Positions 1 to 5,451 are shown, counted from the first letter of the stretch. The stretch: DNA of 7,747 nucleotides from CAZNKO01 sp964573855 (GCA_964573855.1 CAZNKO010000041.1:1-7747), one strand, 5' to 3'. Translations and numbers: made by a program. Notes: generated from the sequence alone by a model not told the origin.

Positions 1-8
1 GTTTGTCA

Positions 9-34
9 ACCACTCCCTTCGCGAAGGGAGTGGT
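9..34. repeat. Perfect palindrome (hairpin), REP-like
   Basis: The arms ACCACTCCCTT and AAGGGAGTGGT are exact complements around a CGCG centre, giving an 11-bp stem. No T tract follows on either strand, so it does not look like an intrinsic terminator. A TTGACA read on the minus strand (9 to 4) touches its left edge and another TTGACA lies at 54-59 on the plus strand, so it may sit between two divergent promoters. Its role is unknown. Confidence 0.6.
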
Positions 35-53
35 CAAGAAAAAGGACATCCTA

Positions 54-82
54 TTGACAAAATCACAAAAAAGTGCTATTTT
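54..82 (+). promoter_or_regulatory. Sigma70-type promoter of the vWA protein gene
   Basis: The -35 box TTGACA (54-59) is a perfect consensus match. After exactly 17 bp comes the -10 box TATTTT (77-82), with an extended -10 TG at 74-75. Transcription should begin near 89, leaving a leader of about 70 nt before the ATG at 160. Confidence 0.75.
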
Positions 83-116
83 AACCCCTTCGGTTCGTGT
101 CAAAACACAGCCGTAG

Positions 117-136
117 AGCGGGTAATTCCACCCGCT
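117..136 (+). promoter_or_regulatory. Leader hairpin upstream of the vWA gene RBS
   Basis: AGCGGGT and ACCCGCT form a perfect 7-bp stem with the 6-nt loop AATTCC. It lies in the leader, 13 nt before the ribosome binding site. A smaller GTGT/ACAC stem-loop (97-108) precedes it. It could shield the mRNA 5' end or influence translation; no known riboswitch is recognised. Confidence 0.4.
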
Positions 137-149
137 TGACCCTTAGAAA

Positions 150-154
150 AGGAG
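150..154 (+). promoter_or_regulatory. Shine-Dalgarno that fixes the start at 160
   Basis: AGGAG lies 5 nt before the ATG at 160. The in-frame GTG at 97 has no such site and would put the 5' leader hairpin inside the protein, so the ATG is the better start. It is the only strong Shine-Dalgarno in the window; most other genes here lack one. Confidence 0.8.
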
Positions 155-159
155 ATTTC

Positions 160-876
160 ATGCCCACGGATGATCGTAGGGTTGTTCCCCCCGTGCCGCC
201 GCCTCCGCCCCCCGACGAGGAGGTGGAGGTGCACGATGTGGTGGAGGAGACCGTCGTGCCGCCGCCGACCCAACCGGCCGCGGCCACCGCTCCCGCGCGA
301 GCGGACGCGGGGCAGGCGAGGACGCGCCCGGCGATCGTGCTCGGCATCATCGGACTCGTCGCCCTCATCGGTCTCGGCCTCTGGTGGCTCTGGCCGAAGA
401 GCGAGGAAGCGCCGGTCGCGCAGGTGCCCGCGGCGCCCGTGCAGGTCGCGGACCCGCTCGTCGGCGAAGTGGTGATCGTCGTGGACGACACCAGCTCGAT
501 GGATGACACGCGGCCGCGGCTCTACGCCTGGTACCTCGCCGAGATCAAGGAGCGCGAGGGCAAGGTGCTGGACGTCGTGTTGTACGGCGGCGCGGGAATC
601 CGGCATTTCACGCCGGAGTCCGTGGAGTTCCTCGGGGTCGGAGACCTTGAGAACACCAGGGCCGCGCTCGAGTCTGCCGCGATGGGGAACACGGACGTGA
701 AGTCGATCGTCCTCATCTCGGATGAACCGGGCGACGACTGGGGCGACTGGAAGCTGAACCTGCCTCCGGTCGTGGCCCATTCGCTAGACCCGAGCGCGGA
801 CAAGGCGCTCGAGTACCTCGCGAAGATCACCGGGGGCCGATTCGTCGGCTCGAAGGAGGTTCTCGCGAGGCGCTGA
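160..876 (+). CDS. Single-pass membrane protein with extracytoplasmic von Willebrand A-like domain
   Basis: The predicted 238-residue protein has three parts. Residues 1-56 are a proline- and acid-rich, probably disordered cytoplasmic tail (PPVPPPPPP at 10-18). Residues 58-78 are one hydrophobic helix ending in WWLW. From about 102 follows a compact vWA-like domain. Its metal-binding MIDAS residues can be matched: VVIVVDDTSSM (104-114, a D-x-T-x-S variant of DxSxS), the threonine in GNTDVKS (T178) and the aspartate in VLISDEP (D188). The end, ALEYLAKITGGRF, resembles the last helix and strand of secreted vWA domains. Such domains bind protein ligands through a divalent metal; the ligand here is unknown. 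The gene has its own promoter and terminator and stands alone. In residues 61-100, 37 of 40 codons end in G or C, against 28 of 40 at the start of rarA and 16 of 40 in the gene at 1660, so recent transfer is possible. The vWA call is good; the cellular role cannot be told. Confidence 0.75.
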   Translation: MPTDDRRVVPPVPPPPPPDEEVEVHDVVEETVVPPPTQPAAATAPARADAGQARTRPAIVLGIIGLVALIGLGLWWLWPKSEEAPVAQVPAAPVQVADPLVGEVVIVVDDTSSMDDTRPRLYAWYLAEIKEREGKVLDVVLYGGAGIRHFTPESVEFLGVGDLENTRAALESAAMGNTDVKSIVLISDEPGDDWGDWKLNLPPVVAHSLDPSADKALEYLAKITGGRFVGSKEVLARR

Positions 877-896
877 CGCCTCGCCACACGCAAGAC

Positions 897-935
897 CCGG
901 CCTGCTCCACACTCGGAGCGGGCCGGTTTTTATTT
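897..935 (+). terminator. Intrinsic terminator of the vWA protein gene
   Basis: CCGGCCTGCTCC (897-908) pairs with GGAGCGGGCCGG (915-926) over 12 bp with one G-T pair and a 6-nt loop. It is followed directly by the T-rich tract TTTTTATTT. It lies 20 nt after the stop codon. Confidence 0.9.
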
Positions 936-944
936 CTTCCCCAA

Positions 945-979
945 CCTACGACCTATAACCTAAAACCTATTACCTAATT
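945..979. repeat. Five tandem 7-bp units CCTANNA
   Basis: Units begin at 945, 952, 959, 966 and 973: CCTACGA, CCTATAA, CCTAAAA, CCTATTA and the degenerate CCTAATT. The constant part is CCTA in a strict 7-bp register, with A/T-rich variable positions. It begins the roughly 490-bp stretch without a gene after the terminator. No coding frame uses it convincingly. Confidence 0.7.
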
Positions 980-1101
980 TCAAAAGCCCCACCGACGTCC
1001 GAAATTTGGCTGAAGTCAATCGGGCAGTCCCTCTTACGAGTGGTTGCACATTGTCGGGCAATATCTCAGTTCACACCAAGATATCGACTGACAAGGTGCT
1101 C

Positions 1102-1165
1102 CCCGCCTAAAGCCACTTCGTGGCATTATGGCGGGCCCGCCTGTCTGCCGAAGGCTGACGGCGGG
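1102..1165. repeat. Two adjacent long hairpins, REP/BIME-like
   Basis: The first hairpin (1102-1135) has outer arms CCCGCC and GGCGGG, then TAA/TTA, and a GCCAC-TTC-GTGGC tip. The second (1136-1165) starts at the next base with CCCGCC, GTC and GCC pairing to GGC, GAC and GGCGGG around a GAA loop, with small bulges. The junction GGCGGGCCCGCC is itself a perfect palindrome, so the four arms could exchange partners. Paired hairpins of this sort in a gene-free spacer resemble REP/BIME intergenic repeats. A smaller CCTCC-AC-GGAGG hairpin follows at about 1188-1199. Confidence 0.6.
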
Positions 1166-1276
1166 TGCCGCAGAACCCACCCACCCACCTCCACGGAGGG
1201 GAATGGGGACGGGCTCGTTCCGCCAAAGTTTGCCCAAATTCGTAGCGCCTGTGGAGCTATAGATAGGGTAACAAGG

Positions 1277-1375
1277 GGCGACAAAGGTGACAAGGGGATA
1301 AAGGGCTACGAAGGCGACAAAGGTGACAAGGGGATAAAGGGCTACGAAGGCGACAAAGGCAACGAGGGCTTTAAA
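1277..1375. repeat. Eleven 9-bp units forming a 36-bp tandem repeat
   Basis: Four 9-bp units (GGCGACAAA, GGTGACAAG, GGGATAAAG, GGCTACGAA) make a 36-bp block present twice without change (1277-1312, 1313-1348). Three further units follow (1349-1375), the last two diverged. A related GGTAACAAG (1267-1275) precedes it one base out of register. Read on the plus strand it would encode collagen-like Gly-X-Y triplets, but that frame runs through the hairpin repeats upstream and antisense through the MGMT gene, so I treat it as noncoding. The last unit overlaps the stop codon of the minus-strand MGMT gene. Confidence 0.8.
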
Positions 1376-1626
1376 GAGCACCCTCTTGAACCAGTTTGCG
1401 GATTTTCATGCGCGTTCCGTGATTATACCCACCAGGCGTTCCATCTGAACGCACCACCCGGTGGCAGGGGGACCGCGGGATCATGATTTTTATTCAAAAT
1501 ATTCCCAACCGCCCGATATGCCTTCGGCCGTCCCGCTCGTTTAGCCACTTCTTTGTACGTCAGCGTTCTCCCGCGTGGAATCCGGCGGACGATCGTGTAG
1601 ACTTGTTGCGAAAAAGAGACTGGCAT
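1371..1626 (-). pseudogene. MGMT-family DNA alkyltransferase, split by a one-base frameshift
   Basis: The family repairs O6-alkylguanine by transferring the alkyl group to its own cysteine. From the ATG at 1626 the first 53 residues match the DNA-binding domain: FSQQVYTIVRRIPRGRTLTY, the recognition-helix region EVAKRAGRPKAYRAVGNIL, and the DPAVP that leads into the active site. Then the frame is lost in a run of five C (plus-strand G at 1467-1471), and the uninterrupted frame ends at 1423 without a catalytic cysteine. Removing one C restores PCHRVVRSDG and GGYNHGTRMKIRKLVQEGAL, ending at a TAA at 1371-1373. The rebuilt 84-residue protein has the active-site Cys (residue 54) and lacks the N-terminal domain of larger Ogt/Ada proteins, like other one-domain versions. 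Either the gene is broken, it is phase variable at the C tract, or an assembly or sequencing error added a base. It is divergent from the gene at 1660, with 33 bp between the starts. Confidence 0.8.
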
Positions 1627-1659
1627 ACACTAGACGATGATATTGATTACATAACCATT

Positions 1660-2121
1660 ATGCCCCCAGAAGTGCAACCGCCAATGCAGGATCAAAGTCC
1701 AGAAAAGATGGCAGAGTACTTTGCGAGCAAACGGAAGCCTGAAGCTCCTGTGCGTCGTGAAGCGCCTCGATCACCAGAAAAGAAAGGACCTGATTTTGGC
1801 AGCTTACAAGCCAACGTTGTTGAGGTTAGCGATAAGCTAAATGCTGTTTTCGTCAAAGAAAGAATCTCAAGAGACGCTGTAGATGCAGCCATTCGTGATT
1901 TCCCCGAAGAAACAGTGGCAACAACCCTACAGTTCATTCGAGAGCAAAATCGTTCGAAACCAAATTGGCTCGAGTCATCCGATCGTCCGCCGGCGTTGTT
2001 AAGAAAATTGCGAGCGCTTGAAAAGGCATTGGATCCGAGTGAACACACGGCCGTCCAGGATATAAACAAAGCAGACGAACTCCGCGCGGCTGTCCAAGAG
2101 GCCTTGGGGGCGATTGAATAA
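1660..2121 (+). CDS. Hypothetical protein, first gene of a two-gene unit
   Basis: I do not recognise this 153-residue protein. Residues 1-47 are rich in Pro, Glu, Lys and Arg and look disordered. From about 50 to the end it is predicted helical and charged, with the stretches LQANVVEVSDKLNAVFVKE (49-67), RDAVDAAIRDFPEETVATTLQF (71-92) and a Leu/Ala-rich C-terminus. There is no signal peptide or membrane helix. The frame stays open upstream to 1483, but that part is the antisense of the MGMT gene, so I start at the ATG at 1660. No Shine-Dalgarno is seen; a weak promoter (TTGTTG 1603-1608, TACACT 1626-1631, 17-bp spacing) would give a short leader of about 20 nt. The next gene begins 4 nt after its stop, so the two are very likely cotranscribed. 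It is probably a cytoplasmic protein of lineage-specific function. Confidence 0.65.
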   Translation: MPPEVQPPMQDQSPEKMAEYFASKRKPEAPVRREAPRSPEKKGPDFGSLQANVVEVSDKLNAVFVKERISRDAVDAAIRDFPEETVATTLQFIREQNRSKPNWLESSDRPPALLRKLRALEKALDPSEHTAVQDINKADELRAAVQEALGAIE

Positions 2122-2125
2122 TTTT

Positions 2126-2815
2126 ATGGCACACACCGGAGATACGCCGCCAGAGCAGCGCGCGCAAACACACCGGGTCGCTCTTTCGAGAGAGGATCGT
2201 GTTCGGCAAATTGAAGAACGCCTGAAAAAGGTTAAAAAAGCGCGTGAAAAAGACGAGGGGAATTTGGACCTCTTGAGACAAGAAGCGGAGCTCCAACAAG
2301 AACTCGCGCGCGTACGCGGAGGAGTTGCAGATCAAGCGGAAGCGGCGGTGCAAGCGAGGGCAGCTCGCCAAAAAAAGGAAGAACGGCAACACAAAGGAGA
2401 TGAAGCGATGGTGCTTGAACTTCATAGGAAAAATCTTGAAGAGCTTTATCTTCCGGATGCCGCGAAACAGCTGGAGGAAGCCCATGCGGAAGCCGAGAAA
2501 GCGTGGAAAGAAATTGAACAGGATCTCGCTGGGCTTTCTAGAGATACGAAAGATGCGATTTTCCCGACGGATGACCAGCATCGCATCGTGGAGCCGACGG
2601 TGGACTCGGTCGATCAATGGTTGAAACAATGGAAACCGGAACGCGGCGGGTTTACATTATCTCCCGCAGAAATCATGAGGCGCAAACGCTTGGCGGCTCT
2701 TCGTGAAAAGGCGGAGGCGTTTGCCCGTTCGCCTTTAATGGAGAAGCTCAAAGCCGCACAACAGCGGCTGGATGGGTATCAAAAAGAGCTGATGCGGCTC
2801 CGTCGGGAGCCGTAG
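2126..2815 (+). CDS. Hypothetical coiled-coil protein, second gene of the unit
   Basis: The 229-residue protein is highly charged and mostly helical, without a membrane segment or signal peptide. Heptad-like coiled-coil stretches lie at about 20-65 (REDRVRQIEERLKKVKKARE), 95-138 (ELHRKNLEELY, then QLEEAHAEAEKAWKEIEQDL) and 183-227 (MRRKRLAALREKAEAF, ending in QKELMRLRREP). The non-coil part at 139-180 (TKDAIFPTDDQHRIVEPT, then VDQWLKQWKPERGGFTLSPAE) may be a small folded element. The ATG at 2126 is 4 nt after the previous stop; a TTG at 2114 would overlap that gene and is less likely. The pair may work together, for instance as structural or adaptor proteins, but nothing shows the function. 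It converges on rarA with 13 bp between the stop codons. Confidence 0.7.
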   Translation: MAHTGDTPPEQRAQTHRVALSREDRVRQIEERLKKVKKAREKDEGNLDLLRQEAELQQELARVRGGVADQAEAAVQARAARQKKEERQHKGDEAMVLELHRKNLEELYLPDAAKQLEEAHAEAEKAWKEIEQDLAGLSRDTKDAIFPTDDQHRIVEPTVDSVDQWLKQWKPERGGFTLSPAEIMRRKRLAALREKAEAFARSPLMEKLKAAQQRLDGYQKELMRLRREP

Positions 2816-2828
2816 AAAAAGAGATAGA

Positions 2829-4094
2829 TCATTCTGGAAGATATTTTTTCCCTTTGAGTTTTTCCGGAAGATAGTCTTGGGCCGCGTCTTCCGGATTTTT
2901 GTAATCCGGCGTGTATTTGTAGTTCTTTCCGTATTCCAAGTTTTTCATGAGTTTTGTTGGAGCATTCCGAAGATGAAGGGGGACAGGTTCATTCGGGAGA
3001 TTTTTAATGTCGTCTTGAATTTTTCCATAGGCGACGTAAAGCGCATTGGATTTTGGCGCTCGGGCGAGATAGGCCACGCATTGAGCGAGGATCACGTTGC
3101 ACTCCGGCATTCCTATCGAGTGGCATGCTTGGAAGGCGGCTACGGCTTGAGGAAGTGCCTGCGGATCCGCAAGGCCCACGTCTTCGGAGGCAAATCGGAC
3201 AAGTCGGCGCGTAATATACAGCGGATCTTCGCCAGCTTCGAGCATCCGGCCGAGCCAATAGAGCGCGGCGTCGGCGTCTCCACCGCGCATGGATTTGTGG
3301 AGGGCTGAAATAATGTTGTAGTGCTCCTCGCCAGCGCGATCGTAGAGAAGATGAGAACGTTGGAGGGATTGTTCAACAAGATTTTTATCAATGAAAAGTG
3401 CTCCGTCGTCGCGGAGTGGAGCGGACTTTACGGCAAGCTCGAGCGCGTTCAGGGCCGTCCGAGCGTCGCCATTCGCCATCACGGCTAAATAACGAAGGGT
3501 TCGGTCATCGAGATAGATGCTGACACCTCCAAGTCCAAAATCTTTGTCTGTGAGCGCGCGCTTCAAAAGCCGCTCAACGTCGAGGGTATCCAGAGCGTTC
3601 AGAACAAACACGCGACAACGGGAAAGAAGCGCGGCATTTACTTCAAACGATGGGTTTTCGGTCGTGGCACCGATGAGCGTGATCGTCCCATCTTCAACAT
3701 GAGGAAGAAAGGCATCTTGTTGACTTTTATTAAAACGGTGAATTTCATCCACAAACAAGATCGTTCGGAGCCCTCGATAGGCGCGATCTTCTTGCGCTTG
3801 TTTTACCGTCTCACGAATATCTTTGACCCCGCCGCTTACGGCGCTGAAAAGAACGAATCGTGATTTCGTCATGTGCGCAATGATGCGGGCAAGCGTCGTC
3901 TTGCCGCTCCCAGGCGGCCCCCAGAAAATCATGGATGGCACCTCGTCTTTTTCAATCAAAAGCCGGAGGATTTTTCCCGTGCCAACGATATGCTGTTGGC
4001 CGGCGAATTCCTCAAGCGTGCGCGGGCGAATGCGGTCCGCGAGCGGCGCTTCCTTCGCTTTCTTCTGTTCCGCCGCATGGGCGAACAAATCCAT
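2829..4094 (-). CDS. rarA: Replication-associated recombination protein A (RarA/MgsA), AAA+ ATPase
   Basis: RarA is a clamp-loader-like AAA+ ATPase that acts at stalled replication forks and single-stranded gaps. The 421-residue protein is full length for the family. The N-terminus MDLFAHAAEQ and PLADRIRPRTLEEFAGQQH is typical. Walker A is GPPGSGKT (59-66), Walker B ILFVDEIHRF (112-121), sensor 1 GATTENPSF (142-150), the arginine-finger region LLSRCR (156-161) and sensor 2 GDARTALNALE. The C-terminal MgsA tetramerisation part includes QRSHLLYDRAGEEHYN, SALHKSMRGGDADAALYWL and RLVRFASEDVGLADPQAL, ending near KGKKYLPE. The start is certain because the conserved N-terminus begins exactly there. 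Oddly, the start codon overlaps the 5-bp direct repeat of a MITE-like insertion (4097-4221), which separates the gene from its presumed original promoter (TTGCAT 4260-4255, 16 bp, TACGCT 4238-4233, weak). Confidence 0.96.
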   Translation of the reverse strand: MDLFAHAAEQKKAKEAPLADRIRPRTLEEFAGQQHIVGTGKILRLLIEKDEVPSMIFWGPPGSGKTTLARIIAHMTKSRFVLFSAVSGGVKDIRETVKQAQEDRAYRGLRTILFVDEIHRFNKSQQDAFLPHVEDGTITLIGATTENPSFEVNAALLSRCRVFVLNALDTLDVERLLKRALTDKDFGLGGVSIYLDDRTLRYLAVMANGDARTALNALELAVKSAPLRDDGALFIDKNLVEQSLQRSHLLYDRAGEEHYNIISALHKSMRGGDADAALYWLGRMLEAGEDPLYITRRLVRFASEDVGLADPQALPQAVAAFQACHSIGMPECNVILAQCVAYLARAPKSNALYVAYGKIQDDIKNLPNEPVPLHLRNAPTKLMKNLEYGKNYKYTPDYKNPEDAAQDYLPEKLKGKKYLPE

Positions 4095-4096
4095 AC

Positions 4097-4221
4097 CCCG
4101 TACTACAACTTCGACTTAAAAAACATCTGAAGCCGTTTGATGTCGAAACAGTGGGACTGAATGGCTTGGCGATTTTTTGTTAAAACAAACATACAGAAAA
4201 TGTCGAAGTTGTAGTACAGGG
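4097..4221. mobile_element. MITE-like element with terminal inverted repeats at the rarA start
   Basis: GTACTACAACTTCGAC (4100-4115) and its exact reverse complement (4202-4217) form 16-bp inverted ends, extended by CCC (4097-4099) and GGG (4219-4221) with one extra A at 4218. Directly outside both ends lies CATAC (4092-4096 and 4222-4226), as expected for a 5-bp target-site duplication. The 86-bp interior has no ORF; it holds a subterminal copy of TGTCGAA (4141-4147) and a small TTTGTT/AACAAA inverted repeat. CATAC also occurs once inside, which weakens the duplication argument slightly. The transposase family cannot be named. As RNA it would form a long hairpin ending just before the rarA AUG. 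Confidence 0.6.
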
Positions 4222-4267
4222 CATACACTTTCAGCGTAACACGAGAGAAAATTCATGCAAATAAAAA

Positions 4268-4345
4268 TGTCATCCTGAACGCAGTGAAGGAACTAGAGAT
4301 TCTTCGCCTTCGCCCCGCTGAGCGGGGCTTCGGCTCAGAATGACA
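4268..4345 (-). terminator. Palindromic intergenic element, probable terminator of the mutY unit
   Basis: TGTCATCCTGA (4268-4278) and TCAGAATGACA (4335-4345) are inverted repeats matching at 10 of 11 positions, with an inner CCCCGC-TGA-GCGGGG hairpin. Elements starting TGTCAT-CTGA and ending in TCAGAATGACA are a familiar intergenic repeat type in diverse bacteria (from memory, not checked). Read on the minus strand, the stem is followed at once by TTTTTATTT, and it lies 10 bp after the stop of the small membrane protein gene, so it can also act as an intrinsic terminator for mutY and that gene. Confidence 0.65.
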
Positions 4346-4355
4346 CCTCGTTGTT

Positions 4356-4550
4356 TTACTTTTTCGCCGCGAGCGTAAACGCGCTGTAGGCGAGCCAGGC
4401 TGTGATAATGAGTGCCAACCAGGAAAGCCACATCGGCACCTGCCAAAGGCCAATTTCGGCCTGCCAGCCCCAGACGAGGCGGCCAAGATGGAGGAGACCA
4501 ATGATCGCAAAAATAGCTCCGGTGACCTGTAGGTAAGTTTTTGATGACAT
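4356..4550 (-). CDS. Small two-helix membrane protein
   Basis: The 64-residue protein has two hydrophobic segments: about 8-28 (VTGAIFAIIGLLHLGRLVWG) and 39-60 (PMWLSWLALIITAWLAYSAF). The loop between them contains QAEIGLWQVP, and the tail ends in AAKK. The pattern LLHLGRLVWGW, IGLWQVPMWLSWLAL looks like a recurring family of small uncharacterised membrane proteins (from memory). The ATG is 10 nt after the mutY stop, so it is probably cotranscribed with mutY. No Shine-Dalgarno is seen, which would fit reinitiation after mutY. Function unknown. Confidence 0.8.
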   Translation of the reverse strand: MSSKTYLQVTGAIFAIIGLLHLGRLVWGWQAEIGLWQVPMWLSWLALIITAWLAYSAFTLAAKK

Positions 4551-4560
4551 AAAATTGAGA

Positions 4561-5448
4561 TTAGGCGAGAGAAACCCGACCTTTTTTCAGGCGAAGAAAA
4601 CCGTCATCTACCATCCTCTTTATCATACGCCGCAGCCATTTTTCATCAAGTTTTTTGTCGAAATCCGGGTCAATGGTTTCGCCGATTTTTTCGATTGTGA
4701 AGTTTTGTGTTTTCTGTATCAGCTTCAAAATTCTTCCGCGGTAAATACGATCTGGGTGCGGTTTGCCACGATGGCGGCGTTCTTTTGTTTTTTTGATCAT
4801 GGCTTTCGGGATACGGACGCGACCGGACAGGAATTTTTTGGCAGCCGGACAGACATCTCGCATTGGACAGACGACACACGACGGGTTTTTGGTGCAGACG
4901 GCGGTTGCAAGATCGAACAAGGCCTGCGGGACGTCGTAGAAGTGGCCGTATTTTGGAAGAAAATCCTCGGCGCTTTTTTTGATGCGTTCATCGTCTTTCG
5001 GAGTAGGGAAGGGTTTGCCGAGAAGAAGGCGGCCTGCGGCACGGCGAATGTTTGTGTCAATCGGGAAGGTGCGATGATGGAACGAGAAGGCTGCGAGAGC
5101 AGCCGCGGTATAGTTTCCAATGCCCTTCAGTGCACCCCAAGCCTCTTCGGTTTTTGGTTCGCCGTGTTTTACGATTTCACGAGCGATATCACGAAGCACG
5201 AGGGCACGGCGATTATAACCAAGTCCGGACCACGCTCGAATCACCGTTGCGTTCGAGGCTCGGGCAAGTGCCTTCCAGTTCGGAAACCGCTTCAAGCATT
5301 TTTTGTAGAACAAAAGAACCCGTAGAACCTGGGTTTGCTGGAGCATGATTTCACTCACCAAGATTTTGTATGGGTCTCGCGTGTGCCGCCACGGGAGATC
5401 GCGCCCGGAGCGGTCGTACCAGCGGAGAAGACGTTCGGCAGAGGTCAT
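4561..5448 (-). CDS. mutY: A/G-specific adenine glycosylase (MutY-like, HhH-GPD family)
   Basis: MutY removes adenine mispaired with 8-oxoguanine in base excision repair. The N-terminal DLPWRHTRDPYKILVSEIMLQ with the catalytic Glu (E33) and QQTQV are MutY hallmarks. The helix-hairpin-helix is LKGIGNYTAAAL (107-118), with Tyr where endonuclease III has its lyase Lys. The catalytic Asp is D131 in FPIDTNIRR. A [4Fe-4S] site follows at C185, C191, C194 and C200. Its spacing is C-x5-C-x2-C-x5-C, one residue shorter in the first gap than the usual x6. The C-terminus (from about 211) is not the NUDIX-like 8-oxoG domain; it contains HPDRIYRGRILKLI and ends as a basic, perhaps winged-helix segment, giving 295 residues instead of about 350. 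No Shine-Dalgarno precedes the ATG; a TATTTT (5462-5457) suggests a leaderless mRNA. The gene is divergent from greA, 39 bp apart. Confidence 0.9.
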   Translation of the reverse strand: MTSAERLLRWYDRSGRDLPWRHTRDPYKILVSEIMLQQTQVLRVLLFYKKCLKRFPNWKALARASNATVIRAWSGLGYNRRALVLRDIAREIVKHGEPKTEEAWGALKGIGNYTAAALAAFSFHHRTFPIDTNIRRAAGRLLLGKPFPTPKDDERIKKSAEDFLPKYGHFYDVPQALFDLATAVCTKNPSCVVCPMRDVCPAAKKFLSGRVRIPKAMIKKTKERRHRGKPHPDRIYRGRILKLIQKTQNFTIEKIGETIDPDFDKKLDEKWLRRMIKRMVDDGFLRLKKGRVSLA

Positions 5449-5451
5449 GGG

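Noticed and set aside
97..159. GTG start adding 21 residues to the vWA protein
   Set aside because: The strong AGGAG is placed for the ATG at 160, and the added part would be the translated leader hairpin.
81..780. Long minus-strand frames opposite the vWA gene
   Set aside because: They are low-complexity translations (Ser/Thr/Gly or Arg/His) expected from the antisense of a gene with G/C in nearly all third positions. The plus frame has promoter, RBS, terminator and a recognisable domain.
1061..1084. ATATCT/AGATAT inverted repeat as an RNA gene or tRNA remnant
   Set aside because: Only 6-bp A/T-rich arms with a 12-nt loop; no tRNA cloverleaf, T-loop or conserved ncRNA motif could be matched around it.
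1277..1375. CRISPR array
   Set aside because: The repeats are contiguous 9- and 36-bp units without unique spacers, and no cas gene is present.
1040..1486. Plus-strand frame with collagen-like Gly-X-Y repeats
   Set aside because: Its first half runs through the paired hairpin repeats and its end is antisense to the MGMT gene. The triplet pattern follows simply from a 9-bp repeat starting with GG; no ribosome binding site or signal peptide is present.
1483..1659. N-terminal extension of the first hypothetical gene
   Set aside because: It is the antisense of the MGMT coding region, whose protein sequence is clearly real.
2795..2812. Terminator at the end of the coiled-coil gene
   Set aside because: CGGCTCC-GTCG-GGAGCCG is a good 7-bp hairpin, but it lies inside the coding end and has no adjacent T tract on either strand.
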